Origin: Candidatus Eisenbacteria bacterium
GTDB taxonomy: Bacteria > Eisenbacteria > RBG-16-71-46
DNA: 64,000 nt
Direction: 5' to 3'
Assembly: GCA_035712145.1 (NCBI GenBank)
Contig: DASTBI010000143.1
Location: 1 to 64,000 of the forward strand
Under the pieces are notes generated by a model. That model was not told the origin of the DNA. It did not search any database and was given only the letters and a program-made list of their open reading frames with translations. The position numbers and the translations under genes are program-made. Below, in pieces: positions 1 through 6,843 of this stretch. Position 1 is the stretch's first letter. Each line of letters starts with the position of its first letter.

Positions 1-1
1 C

Positions 2-100
2 CTGCAAGATGCCGTGGACGCGGTGGTCGCGGGGAAGGCGGTGGCCACGCAGGAGACCAAGGCCCTCGGCTGCTCGATCAAGTTCCGCTCGCGCAGCTGA
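2..100 (+). CDS. Thioredoxin/redoxin-family protein, C-terminal end (partial)
   Basis: The reading frame is open from the left edge and ends at TGA 98-100; only 32 residues are visible. The tail contains an ETK-x3-GCSIKF motif close to the C terminus. That ending is typical of the AhpC/TSA-like 'thioredoxin family protein' group, whose C termini read (P/E)T(K/R)-x-x-GCSIKW or similar. The start, the CxxC region and any signal peptide lie outside the window, so the assignment rests on the tail alone. Confidence 0.55.
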   Translation: MQDAVDAVVAGKAVATQETKALGCSIKFRSRS

Positions 101-113
101 GCAAGGCGACCAA

Positions 114-140
114 GGGGTGCGCGGCCATGCCGCGCGCCCC
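114..140. terminator. GC-rich hairpin after the thioredoxin-family gene
   Basis: A 12-bp inverted repeat (arms 114-125 and 129-140, one G-T wobble, 3-nt loop) lies 14 bp after the stop of the plus-strand gene and just before the stop of the converging minus-strand gene. There is no clear T tract on either side, so it is a likely but not textbook intrinsic terminator. Confidence 0.45.
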
Positions 141-148
141 ACGGCTTC

Positions 149-541
149 CTAGTAGGAGGGCGGGCTCCAGCGTTCGTGAGTGGTCGCGCCGGTCGGCTCG
201 AGCGGCTCGATCAACTTAGCGGCGATCAATCGGTCCAGGACTCCGCGCGCTTCCCTGAGGCTGAGGTCACAGGCCTCGAGCGTCGGCTGGAGCTCGGCCA
301 GGCTGAGGGCGCCCCCCGCCATGTCTTCGAGCAGGATGCCGTCGCCGGAGCGGACGTTGAGGCTCGCGGCCCACTCCTGCTTCGCTCGGTCCAAAGCCGT
401 GCGGGCGTCCGGGGCTTGCTGCGCGGCGGCCATCATTTCGCGATAACGGCTGGCGGCCTGGACTCCAGCCTCCGTGGTGCGGAAGCGATGACGCGGCTTC
501 CATGGCGCAACGCGCTCGGGGTTTCTCCAGTCGTGACTCAC
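149..541 (-). CDS. Hypothetical protein, 130 aa
   Basis: I do not recognise this protein. It begins with GTG at 541 and ends with TAG at 149-151. It is soluble, charged and has no signal peptide. The N terminus is rich in Arg and Trp (SHDWRNPERVAPWKPR), the middle is predicted helical, and the last third (LSLAELQPTLEA ... LDRLIAAKLIEPLEP) has the alternating pattern of a small winged-helix-like or helical domain. It faces the thioredoxin-family gene and is separated from the divergent ROK kinase gene by 73 bp. No strong Shine-Dalgarno sequence is visible. Codon use is like the neighbours. Confidence 0.5.
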   Translation of the reverse strand: MSHDWRNPERVAPWKPRHRFRTTEAGVQAASRYREMMAAAQQAPDARTALDRAKQEWAASLNVRSGDGILLEDMAGGALSLAELQPTLEACDLSLREARGVLDRLIAAKLIEPLEPTGATTHERWSPPSY

Positions 542-614
542 GGCCGAACCAACCTACCAGGAGTGCCGTGAGAACCCTAGCGCCAGGCGAAGCGCTTCAC
601 TAGTCTCTCGCCCC

Positions 615-1340
615 ATGTCCAAGGCCGCCTCGCCCGTGACGTTGTCGATCGACATCGGCGGCACCGGCATCAAGGCCATGCTGCTCGATCGGCGCGGGCA
701 CCCAGTCAGCGAACGCGAGCGGGAGAAGACTCCGCGTCCCGCCACCCCCCATCGCGTGCTCGACGTCGTGGCGATCCTCGCGCAGCGGCTCGCGGGATTC
801 GACCGAGTCTCCGTCGGATTCCCGGGCGTGCTGACCGAGGGCCAGGTCCGGACCGCCGCCAATCTGCATCCGTCCTGGATCGGCCGCCGACCCGCGCCGC
901 TCCTGCGCCAGGCTCTGCGAAAGCCGGTTCGCGTGGCCAACGACGCGGACATGCAGGGTCTCGGAATCGTGGACGGCCGGGGCGTGGAGCTGCTGGTGAC
1001 GATGGGCACCGGCATCGGATCGGCGCTCTTCCTCGAGGGCCGGCTGATTCCCAACCTCGAGCTCGGGCACCATCCGTTCCGCCGCGGACAGACCTACGAG
1101 CAACAGCTGGGCGACAAGACCATGTTGCGGATCGGAAGGAGACGCTGGAACCGCCGTGTGAGCAAGGCCGTGGAGCTGTGGCGTCAGACCTTCAACCCAC
1201 GCCGCCTCTACCTGGGCGGCGGGAACGCGCGGCTCATCTCCATTCGGTTACCGGCGGACGTGCGCGTCACCAGCAACGTGGCGGGCCTGCTGGGCGGGAT
1301 CAGGCTGTGGAACGAGCCCGACCCCGCCCTCCGCCGTTAG
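615..1340 (+). CDS. ROK-family sugar kinase, polyphosphate-glucokinase-like
   Basis: This 241-aa cytosolic protein has the ROK/PPGK pattern: an N-terminal phosphate-binding motif [10 protein letters not shown] (about residues 11-20), then [32 protein letters not shown] with the catalytic Asp, [17 protein letters not shown] and a C-terminal LGGGNA. Strictly polyphosphate-dependent glucokinases share the TAN-x-x-SWIG and NTELGH elements and lack the CxCGxxGC zinc motif of other ROK kinases; it is also absent here. Probable role: phosphorylation of glucose to glucose-6-phosphate with polyphosphate or ATP. The donor cannot be settled from sequence. Its stop overlaps that of the converging FKBP gene by 4 bp. 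Confidence 0.75.
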   Translation: MSKAASPVTLSIDIGGTGIKAMLLDRRGHPVSEREREKTPRPATPHRVLDVVAILAQRLAGFDRVSVGFPGVLTEGQVRTAANLHPSWIGRRPAPLLRQALRKPVRVANDADMQGLGIVDGRGVELLVTMGTGIGSALFLEGRLIPNLELGHHPFRRGQTYEQQLGDKTMLRIGRRRWNRRVSKAVELWRQTFNPRRLYLGGGNARLISIRLPADVRVTSNVAGLLGGIRLWNEPDPALRR

Positions 1341-1837
1341 CGGACTCCGAGTAGCTCGACCTCGAAGATCAGCGTCGCGTTCGGCGGTATCGGACCGCCC
1401 GGCGTGCCTTGCGCGCCGTAACCGAGATCCGGGGGGATGGTGAGCTTGCGCTTGCCGCCCACCTTCATGCCCGCGACGCCTTCGTCCCAGCCTTTGATGA
1501 CGCCACCTTGGCCGAGCACGAATTCGAACGGCTGCCCGCGATCGAGCGAGCTGTCGAACTTCGTGTTGTCGGTGAGCCAGCCGGTGTAGTGCACCGAGAC
1601 CGTCTTGCCCTTCTCGGCCGTGGCGCCGGTGCCGATCACCATCTCCTCCATTCGCAGACCGGAGGCCGTGGTGACCGGTGCGCCACCCGCGGTGGGAGTC
1701 GACGACGTGGCCGCCGGGGGCGCGGAGCTCACCGCTTCGGTCGACGTCGTCGTTGTGGTTTCGGTGGTCGAGCTCTGCTGACAGCTGGTCGCCGCCAGCA
1801 CGAGTAGGACGGCGAGAGAACGGTACGCGAACGGCAT
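1337..1837 (-). CDS. FKBP-type peptidyl-prolyl cis-trans isomerase lipoprotein
   Basis: The product catalyses cis-trans isomerisation of prolyl bonds in exported proteins. I chose ATG at 1835-1837 because AAGGAG sits 8 bp upstream and the product then begins with a lipoprotein signal ending in LAATSC (Cys about residue 19). A Thr/Ser/Ala-rich linker of about 40 residues follows, then a single FKBP domain with [44 protein letters not shown] and a final [10 protein letters not shown]. The domain is complete, so enzymatic activity is likely. Lipid anchoring places it at the periplasmic face of a membrane. The stop overlaps the ROK kinase stop. Confidence 0.9.
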   Translation of the reverse strand: MPFAYRSLAVLLVLAATSCQQSSTTETTTTTSTEAVSSAPPAATSSTPTAGGAPVTTASGLRMEEMVIGTGATAEKGKTVSVHYTGWLTDNTKFDSSLDRGQPFEFVLGQGGVIKGWDEGVAGMKVGGKRKLTIPPDLGYGAQGTPGGPIPPNATLIFEVELLGVR

Positions 1838-1975
1838 CGAAGCGCTCCTTGCGTGGGATGTCGAAGGGGGGAGTGAGGAGTGAGAACGAAGGACGCTCCC
1901 ACAATCATCCCCGGCCTTCAAGCCGCTCGTTATGGTATTGTTCTGGGCCTTGTTTTCGCGCGCGCGACCCCCGAC

Positions 1976-3994
1976 ATGACCGACCCATCCCGCTTCGCTT
2001 CAGCCCGGATCCCGCCAGCGCTCATCGGTATCCTGCTGTTAGGCGCCCTGACCTCGCTTCCGCGACAAGGCCGGGCGCAGTCTGCCGACTCGATCCAGGT
2101 CTCTCCGGCCGCCACGGACTCCAGCGCGCTCTCGCCGACCGCCGCTTCCGACTCGATTTCCACCGCCACCGGCGCCGCGGCGGCCGAAGCCTTGACCGGC
2201 CTCGGCTACGAGAACGTGACCGTGGCCGCGGAGCCGGACAGTGCGGGCACGCAGCGGGTGGCGTACGAGAACCGGCGCTACCGGCACCTCGCCGCGGAGC
2301 TTGGCCATACTTCGCGCGCCATCGCCACGCCGGCGCGGGTCTTCGAGCGTCGGCTCGGCATGGCTTCGGCCGCCATCGACATCTCCGCCGACGGCAGCCT
2401 TCCCTCCCACGTGGTCTATCCGAGCGAGGGAGGATTCCCTGCCACCCCCGCGGGTCCTCTGCTGCGGCCGACGCGCAAGACCCTCGATCTCCTCGTCGGG
2501 CCGCTCTTCGCTTACGAGCTTCCGCGGTTCTTCACCGAGACCCAGGTGCGGATCGAGCTGCAGCCCGAGCTGCGCTTCAATCCCTGGCCCGGAGGCCGTG
2601 GCCGGCTGGCGATGGTGATTCCGATTCGGAACGACTTCGAGCCCGACAGCCTCCACCCCGACATCGATCGGGTTCGCCCTGGTCCCATGTTGTTCGAGCA
2701 GTACGGATGGGCTCGGGGCGCGGCGCTGGTCTCGGCGTGCGGCGGGATCTTCGGCTTCAACCGCTACGGGCTCTCGTTCGGAGTCGCGCGGCCTTTGCGC
2801 GGAGGAGAGATCCTCCTCGACAGCCAGGCCGACGTGACCGGTTTCATCGCCGCCTCGGACAGCGGCCTCACCTACTCCACGCTCGGTCGCTGGACGGGCT
2901 ACCTGGGCGTGGCGTATCGGCCCCCCAGGCTCGGCCTGAACGTGCGATTGCGAGCCTCGCGGTTCCTCGAGGGAGACCAGGGATTCGAGGTCGAAGCCTC
3001 GAGACTGATGGGCGATTTCGAAGTGAGCTTCACCCTCCAGACGGTCCGCGTCGAGGGCTCCGACGGCATCCCGTCCAGCACGGTGAGGAACGGCGTGGTG
3101 AAGTTGACCGTTCCCATCCCCCCCATGGAGCGTCCCACCGGCCAGACCATCCGCATCCTGCCGGTCGATCGCTACACGTTCAGCTACCGCGAGGAGTCGC
3201 TGCCGGTAGGGATCCCGGTGGCCAACGTGGCTTCCCGCGAGGAGTTCCTCAGGCAGCTGGACCGGTCGGCGATGAACTCCGAGCCTGACCGGTGGGAGGC
3301 GGCCAGGGCGGGCCGGAAGTACTCGCGCCCTCAGAACGTGGGAAGGTCCTGGGTGTCGATGGTCGGCATGAGCGGCTTCATCAACACCCCTTGGGCGGGC
3401 GTACTCCCAGACAAGGCCGTCGAGTTCGGATACAACAAGATCCCCAAGGAGGCCGCCTACAGCTACCGGGACCAGCACACGAATGAGGTCTACTACGGGG
3501 CTCTAGGGTTCCTTCCACACTTCGAGGTGGGTCTGCGGTGGACCGTGATTCCTGGGTCGAGGCCCTTCGAGGACATCCTCCCCGAATCCGACTACACCGA
3601 TCGTGACCGCATGTTCAGCGCCCGGCTCGAAATCCTCGAGGCGAAGCGAAATCGGCCGGGCCTCGCGGTCGGGGTCGAGGACTTCCACGGGACCCGGCGT
3701 TTCCACTCTTCCTACGCCGTGATTGGAATGCCTTTGGAGATTTACCGTTTGCAAAACCGTGTCACATTGGGCTATGCTCCATACGTCTTTAGGACGCAGG
3801 GCAGGACCCTCGATGGCTTGTTCGGAGCTTGTGAGGTGTCCTTCAAAGGCCGCGTCGTCGCCGCGATCGAGTACGACTCCGAGAAACCCAACGCTTCTCT
3901 GGGTATGGACCTCGGGTGGGGATTCAAGGCGCGAGCTGCACTGTTCGACCTGAAGCACGTAGGTGTAGGCGCAGGCTGGTACAGAGCGCTTTGA
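1976..3994 (+). CDS. YjbH-domain outer-membrane protein (exopolysaccharide-type)
   Basis: The 672-aa product from ATG 1976 begins with a signal peptide (hydrophobic [11 protein letters not shown], cleavage near GRAQS). An in-frame GTG at 1880 with GGGGGAGTGAGG nearby is an alternative start but would bury the signal. The C-terminal third carries the YjbH signature: [49 protein letters not shown] and FSARL-type strands, ending as a beta-barrel-like domain. YjbH proteins of E. coli are linked to exopolysaccharide production. The N-terminal 350 residues resemble the larger YjbH/WbfB-type proteins. The gene lies directly upstream of the cysteine-rich lipoprotein array. Confidence 0.75.
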   Translation: MTDPSRFASARIPPALIGILLLGALTSLPRQGRAQSADSIQVSPAATDSSALSPTAASDSISTATGAAAAEALTGLGYENVTVAAEPDSAGTQRVAYENRRYRHLAAELGHTSRAIATPARVFERRLGMASAAIDISADGSLPSHVVYPSEGGFPATPAGPLLRPTRKTLDLLVGPLFAYELPRFFTETQVRIELQPELRFNPWPGGRGRLAMVIPIRNDFEPDSLHPDIDRVRPGPMLFEQYGWARGAALVSACGGIFGFNRYGLSFGVARPLRGGEILLDSQADVTGFIAASDSGLTYSTLGRWTGYLGVAYRPPRLGLNVRLRASRFLEGDQGFEVEASRLMGDFEVSFTLQTVRVEGSDGIPSSTVRNGVVKLTVPIPPMERPTGQTIRILPVDRYTFSYREESLPVGIPVANVASREEFLRQLDRSAMNSEPDRWEAARAGRKYSRPQNVGRSWVSMVGMSGFINTPWAGVLPDKAVEFGYNKIPKEAAYSYRDQHTNEVYYGALGFLPHFEVGLRWTVIPGSRPFEDILPESDYTDRDRMFSARLEILEAKRNRPGLAVGVEDFHGTRRFHSSYAVIGMPLEIYRLQNRVTLGYAPYVFRTQGRTLDGLFGACEVSFKGRVVAAIEYDSEKPNASLGMDLGWGFKARAALFDLKHVGVGAGWYRAL

Positions 3995-4007
3995 TTCGGA
4001 GGTTGTC

Positions 4008-4030
4008 GGCAGGTCACGGACGTGCCTGCC
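4008..4030 (+). terminator. Bulged hairpin after the YjbH-like gene
   Basis: GGCAGGTCACG at 4008-4018 pairs with CGTGCCTGCC at 4021-4030 with one bulged T. It begins 14 bp after the stop codon. There is no T tract, so termination is plausible but not certain. Confidence 0.35.
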
Positions 4031-4103
4031 ACAGCGAACCAGGGATGGAGAGCGCGGCGCAGATGGACTCCCCTTCTGCACCTCGCGCGTAAGGAGGAAG
4101 CCC

Positions 4104-4478
4104 ATGCAGCATGCTCGACCCAACCGACTTCGCCGCGCTGTTGCTTATGCTGCGCTTGCGGCGATGCTCGGCCTCGTCGCTCTCACCCTGTCCCAGTGCA
4201 CGTTGGTGGGCGACAGCCTTACGGGTATGGAACTCAATGGCGTCGGTCCGACTTCGTGCGTGAAGCAGTGCAACGATTTCTATGCGATCGCTTACAAGCG
4301 TGAGCAGAAGATCCACGACACGAACAACGACATCTGCCAGGCGCTGCCGATGCCGCAGAAGGCCGAGTGTCTCGACAACGAGACGGCTCGCCACGAAGCT
4401 GCGAAGGCTGCGCTTGCTGCCGGCAAGACCGATTGTCAGAACGGCTGCCACCGTCAGGGAGCCGGTTCTGCCGGTTGA
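4104..4478 (+). CDS. Cysteine-array lipoprotein, copy 1
   Basis: The 124-aa product starts at ATG 4104, preceded by AAGGAGG. A lipoprotein signal peptide ends at LTLSQC (Cys32), followed by TLVGDSLTG, a motif shared by all four copies. The mature part has six more cysteines in the mirror-symmetric order C-x3-C-x21-C-x10-C-x21-C-x3-C. Conserved elements include GPTSCVKQCNDFY, EQKIH, ETARHEAA and a C-terminal CQNGCHRQGAGSAG. The two x21 segments are charged and predicted helical, so a disulfide-clamped helical hairpin is inferred. This copy is the most divergent in its signal peptide. I recognise no named family or function. It is presumably attached to the inner face of the outer membrane or to the inner membrane. 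Confidence 0.8.
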   Translation: MQHARPNRLRRAVAYAALAAMLGLVALTLSQCTLVGDSLTGMELNGVGPTSCVKQCNDFYAIAYKREQKIHDTNNDICQALPMPQKAECLDNETARHEAAKAALAAGKTDCQNGCHRQGAGSAG

Positions 4479-4486
4479 GCTTCAAG

Positions 4487-4521
4487 TGTCGCGCCGGTTG
4501 TGACGAACGGCCGGCGCGACA
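4487..4521 (+). terminator. Perfect 11-bp hairpin after lipoprotein copy 1
   Basis: TGTCGCGCCGG at 4487-4497 is the exact reverse complement of CCGGCGCGACA at 4511-4521, with a 13-nt loop. It starts 8 bp after the stop codon. No T tract follows, so it may act in termination or in mRNA 3'-end protection. Confidence 0.6.
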
Positions 4522-4623
4522 ATCCAAGTCGTCCGAGTCGTTACCAACCCAGGAACTGCATCGGGCGAGCGTATTGACGTTGTAGAGCCTGCTAAACCAC
4601 CCCTTCGTTTGGAGGCCATCGTC

Positions 4624-4980
4624 ATGAAGCAAGCTCTCGCGCCCAAGGTTGCTTGGGTTCTAGGAGCGGTCGTTCTCCTTGGATTGTTTGCGCTCGCCGG
4701 CTGCACGCTGATCGGTGACAACGTCACCGGTGTCAAGGCCGGAGCTGGACCGACCACGTGCGTCAAGCAGTGCAACGACCTCTACAAGGTGCTGTACAAC
4801 GAGGAGCAGAAGACGCATCAGACGAACCAGGAAGCTTGCCAGGCGCTCGCTCAGCCCGACAAGGCGACGTGCTTGGACAGCGAGACGGCTCGTCATGAAG
4901 CGGCCAAGGCTTCGCTCGCCGCGGGCAAGACCGAGTGCCAGAACAACTGCCACCGGCAGGGTTCTGGATCCGCCGGCTAG
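4624..4980 (+). CDS. Cysteine-array lipoprotein, copy 2
   Basis: I chose ATG 4624, which has GGAGG at 4611-4615; a TTG at 4609 lies in frame but precedes the ribosome site. The 118-aa product has a short lipoprotein signal ending LFALAGC (Cys27), then TLIGDNVTGVKAGAGPTT. The six mature cysteines keep the spacing x3, x21, x10, x21, x3 exactly. Conserved: CVKQCNDLY, EEQKTH, CLDSETARHEAAK, AAGKTECQNNCHRQGSGSAG. It is closest to copy 3. Function unknown; the fixed cysteine spacing and three invariant histidines suggest a structural disulfide scaffold or metal or redox chemistry, which is inference only. Confidence 0.8.
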   Translation: MKQALAPKVAWVLGAVVLLGLFALAGCTLIGDNVTGVKAGAGPTTCVKQCNDLYKVLYNEEQKTHQTNQEACQALAQPDKATCLDSETARHEAAKASLAAGKTECQNNCHRQGSGSAG

Positions 4981-4993
4981 TCCTCGTGAGCCA

Positions 4994-5031
4994 AAGGCGT
5001 CGCGTTCGGATCTCGGCGGACGCGACGCCTT
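4994..5031 (+). terminator. Perfect 12-bp hairpin after lipoprotein copy 2
   Basis: AAGGCGTCGCGT at 4994-5005 pairs perfectly with ACGCGACGCCTT at 5020-5031 across a 14-nt loop. The right arm ends in TT, giving a weak intrinsic terminator. It lies 13 bp beyond the stop codon. Confidence 0.65.
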
Positions 5032-5109
5032 CCAGCCCGGGCAGTCGCCCGGGTGATCGAAGCAGAAATAGCAGAGCCTGCTAATCACCAACTCAGTATG
5101 GAGGTCACC

Positions 5110-5466
5110 ATGAAGCATGCTCGACTCTCGAAGTCCCTCTGGGCTCTGGGCGCGGTCGCGATCGTGGCCATGATCGCGTTTGCCGGCTGTACCTTCGTCG
5201 GTGACAACATCACCGGTGTCAAGGCCGGCGCTGGCCCGACCAGCTGCGTGAAGCAGTGCAACGACCTGTACAAGACGCTGTACGACCAGGAGCAGAAGAC
5301 GCATCAGACGAACGTCGAGACTTGCCAGGCCCAGTCACAGCCGGACAGGGGCGAGTGCTTGGCGGCTGAGGATGCTCGGCACACCTCCGCGCAGGCGTCT
5401 CTGGGCGCCGGCAAGATCGAGTGCCAGAACAACTGCCACCGCCAGGGCGCTGGCTCGGCAGGCTAG
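5110..5466 (+). CDS. Cysteine-array lipoprotein, copy 3
   Basis: Start ATG 5110 has GGAGG at 5100-5104. The 118-aa product has a signal ending IAFAGC (Cys27), then TFVGDNITGVKAGAGPTS. The six-cysteine pattern x3, x21, x10, x21, x3 is intact. Compared with copy 2, the loop between Cys3 and Cys4 is QAQSQPDRGE, and the second helix reads LAAEDARHTSAQ, so the ARH motif and AGK-x-ECQNNCHRQG are kept while neighbouring residues drift. This suggests purifying selection on the cysteines and the histidine motifs. Its leader and first codons (MKHARLS) are nearly identical to copy 4. Function unknown. Confidence 0.8.
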   Translation: MKHARLSKSLWALGAVAIVAMIAFAGCTFVGDNITGVKAGAGPTSCVKQCNDLYKTLYDQEQKTHQTNVETCQAQSQPDRGECLAAEDARHTSAQASLGAGKIECQNNCHRQGAGSAG

Positions 5467-5513
5467 TCGACAATCCGTGACCGCTGCCTTCATGGGCAGC
5501 GGGTATCGAGCAC

Positions 5514-5545
5514 CGCCGCGCCCCTCCCACGGGAAGGGCGCGGCG
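5514..5545 (+). terminator. Intrinsic terminator after lipoprotein copy 3
   Basis: Arms 5514-5528 and 5531-5545 form a GC-rich stem of up to 15 bp with one mismatch, followed directly by TTT. This is a convincing rho-independent terminator about 48 bp past the stop. Confidence 0.7.
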
Positions 5546-5648
5546 TTTGATTCCAGGCCGCAGTGGTACGCCACATGCTGGACGACCGGGTGTAGACGTG
5601 CTGCGGGTACGTGGAGCTTGCAACTGCCCCTTCGGAATGGAGGTCACC

Positions 5649-6014
5649 ATGAAGCACGCTCGACTCTCGCGGACCAGCGCCCCTCGGGTGTTCGCTGCGG
5701 TCGCGGCCCTTGTCCTCCTGAGCGCCCTCGCCGCTTGTACGATGGTCGGGGAAAGGATGACCGGGGTTAGGCTCGATGACGGTCCGACGAGCTGTGTCAA
5801 GGACTGCAACGATTTCTACAAAGGCGAGTACGATCGGGAGCAAAAGCTTCATCTGAGCAACGTCGAGGCCTGTCAAGTCCTCGAGCAGCCCGCCAAGGTC
5901 GAGTGTCTCGAGAGCGAGGCGGCTCGCCACGAGGCTGCCATGGTCTCTCTGAGCGCCGGCAAGACCGAGTGTCAGAACACCTGCCACCGGCAAGGGGCGG
6001 GCACGGCAGGCTAG
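5649..6014 (+). CDS. Cysteine-array lipoprotein, copy 4
   Basis: Start ATG 5649 follows ATGGAGGTCACC, the same leader as copy 3. The 121-aa product has a longer signal peptide ending SALAAC (Cys30), then TMVGERMTGVRLDDGPTS. The six cysteines keep the spacing x3, x21, x10, x21, x3. The first pair is CVKDC rather than CVKQC. The second helix reads LESEAARHEAAM and the tail CQNTCHRQGAGTAG. It is the most divergent copy in the mature region but no spacing has changed. No named family recognised. A strong terminator follows, so the array ends here. Confidence 0.8.
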   Translation: MKHARLSRTSAPRVFAAVAALVLLSALAACTMVGERMTGVRLDDGPTSCVKDCNDFYKGEYDREQKLHLSNVEACQVLEQPAKVECLESEAARHEAAMVSLSAGKTECQNTCHRQGAGTAG

Positions 6015-6045
6015 GTTCTCGACCGCCTACGCTGTGGACGAATGG

Positions 6046-6079
6046 GAGGACGGGTGCTTACCCCGTCCTCTCTTTCTTT
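6046..6079 (+). terminator. Strong intrinsic terminator closing the lipoprotein array
   Basis: GAGGACGGG at 6046-6054 pairs with CCCGTCCTC at 6062-6070 (7-nt loop) and is followed by TCTTTCTTT. This is a textbook rho-independent terminator 31 bp after the copy 4 stop. Confidence 0.85.
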
Positions 6080-6164
6080 GGCTCCGGATCGAGGGTGCTG
6101 CGTTGACAGCCACGGGCCATTGCTTTAGACCTCCCCGGACTCGTCCCCCAAGGAGGGATGCCGC

Positions 6165-6614
6165 ATGGGCGAAGCCACTCGCGTCGTCGCGCGCTTCGGC
6201 GACGGCAAGGTTCTGAAGGGCACCACGCAGGACTTCTTTCCCAACCGGCCGAGCTTCCATCTCCTTCCGGCCGACGGCGGCGCGAGCATCGAGATCCGCT
6301 GCAAGCAGCTCAAGGCCCTGTTCTTCGTCAAGACCTTCGAAGGAGACCGCCAACGCAAGGACGTGCGGGGGTTCGTCACCGCCCCCGCCGAGACGGCGCA
6401 GGGCAAGAAGATCGCCGTTCGCTTCAAGGATGCCGAGGTGATCTGCGGCTATTCGCTCTCCTACACGCCGGACCGCGAGGGCTTCTTCATCTTTCCGGCC
6501 GACGGCGGCAGCAACAACCTGCGGATCTACGTGGTCACCGCCTCCACGACCGAGGTGAAGGCCGGGCCCGCGGCCGAGGCGATGGCGCAGCGGCTGCTCG
6601 GTGCGGACGCATGA
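6165..6614 (+). CDS. Uncharacterised protein with two internal repeats, 149 aa
   Basis: ATG 6165 follows AAGGAGGGATGCCGC. The soluble product has two similar halves. The first (about residues 5-58) runs VVARFGDGKVLKG ... FHLLPADGGASIEIR ... LKALFFV. The second (about 80-135) runs IAVRFKDAEVICG ... FFIFPADGGSNNLRIYV. Each half looks like a small beta-barrel with a shared PADGGS turn. This resembles DUF6982-type two-repeat proteins and, more distantly, PilZ-like barrels, but no RxxxR/DxSxxG c-di-GMP motif is present. There is no signal peptide and the function is unknown. Confidence 0.7.
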   Translation: MGEATRVVARFGDGKVLKGTTQDFFPNRPSFHLLPADGGASIEIRCKQLKALFFVKTFEGDRQRKDVRGFVTAPAETAQGKKIAVRFKDAEVICGYSLSYTPDREGFFIFPADGGSNNLRIYVVTASTTEVKAGPAAEAMAQRLLGADA

Positions 6615-6640
6615 TTCACGGCTCGCTCGACGGGTTCGCC

Positions 6641-6669
6641 TTGCGGCTTTCACGCGCGCTCGTTATGTT
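6641..6669 (+). promoter_or_regulatory. Putative sigma70-type promoter for the small basic protein
   Basis: TTGCGG at 6641-6646 and TATGTT at 6664-6669 are separated by 17 bp, 44 bp upstream of the ATG at 6714. Each box matches the consensus only partly (3/6 and 4/6). Confidence 0.35.
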
Positions 6670-6713
6670 CGCCGCCCTTCCACCTGAATGCTGACTCGTC
6701 CAATGGAACTCTC

Positions 6714-6812
6714 ATGACCGCATACAAGCACCGCCTGCGTCGCAAGCGTGCCAAGCTGACCGCCCGCAAGAAGAAGGCGAAGGCCAAGGCCGCTCGCAAG
6801 CCGCGCCGCTGA
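6714..6812 (+). CDS. Very basic 32-aa protein
   Basis: The frame ATG 6714 to TGA 6810-6812 encodes 32 residues, about half of them Lys or Arg, beginning MTAYKHRLRRKRAKL and ending in ARKPRR. Such composition is seen in small ribosome- or nucleic-acid-associated proteins, but I cannot match it to bTHX, bL36 or the COX24/AURKAIP1-like family with confidence. A partial promoter lies 44 bp upstream. Only a weak GGAA precedes the start. It stands alone between the two-repeat protein and a converging gene. High-GC sequence can produce Arg/Ala-rich frames by chance, but the Lys-rich AAG codons argue for a real gene. Confidence 0.45.
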   Translation: MTAYKHRLRRKRAKLTARKKKAKAKAARKPRR

Positions 6813-6843
6813 TCGGCGCGCGCTGGGGCAAGACCTCCTCGAT

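Larger units (their letters stand above)
4104..6014 (+). repeat. Tandem array of four paralogous lipoprotein genes
   Basis: Four consecutive genes (4104, 4624, 5110 and 5649) encode clear paralogues of 118-124 aa. The spacers are 145, 129 and 182 bp, and each holds a perfect or near-perfect hairpin after the upstream stop. The leader GGAGGTCACCATGAAGCA is shared by copies 3 and 4, and AGAGCCTGCTAA occurs before copies 2 (about 4584-4595) and 3 (about 5073-5084). This indicates duplication of whole cassettes including upstream sequence. The copies differ mainly in the signal peptide and in loop residues. Confidence 0.85.

Noticed and set aside
1678-3288. A 536-codon plus-strand frame overlapping the YjbH-like gene
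   Set aside because: It is Arg/Pro/Ser-rich low-complexity translation in another frame of a recognisable gene, with no ribosome site or motif.
4574-4602. TTGACG at 4574-4579 as a promoter for lipoprotein copy 2
   Set aside because: No -10-like hexamer lies at 16-18 bp; the sequence there is CCACCC.
4440-6010. CQN-x-CH as a c-type haem site in the lipoprotein array
   Set aside because: The motif has three residues between the cysteines instead of two, and the symmetric CX3C partner and even number of cysteines fit disulfides better. It is kept only as a remote possibility.
4104-6014. The lipoprotein repeats as a CRISPR-like or mobile repeat array
   Set aside because: The repeated units are whole coding genes with terminators, diverged at the DNA level, and no terminal inverted repeats, target duplications or transposase are present.
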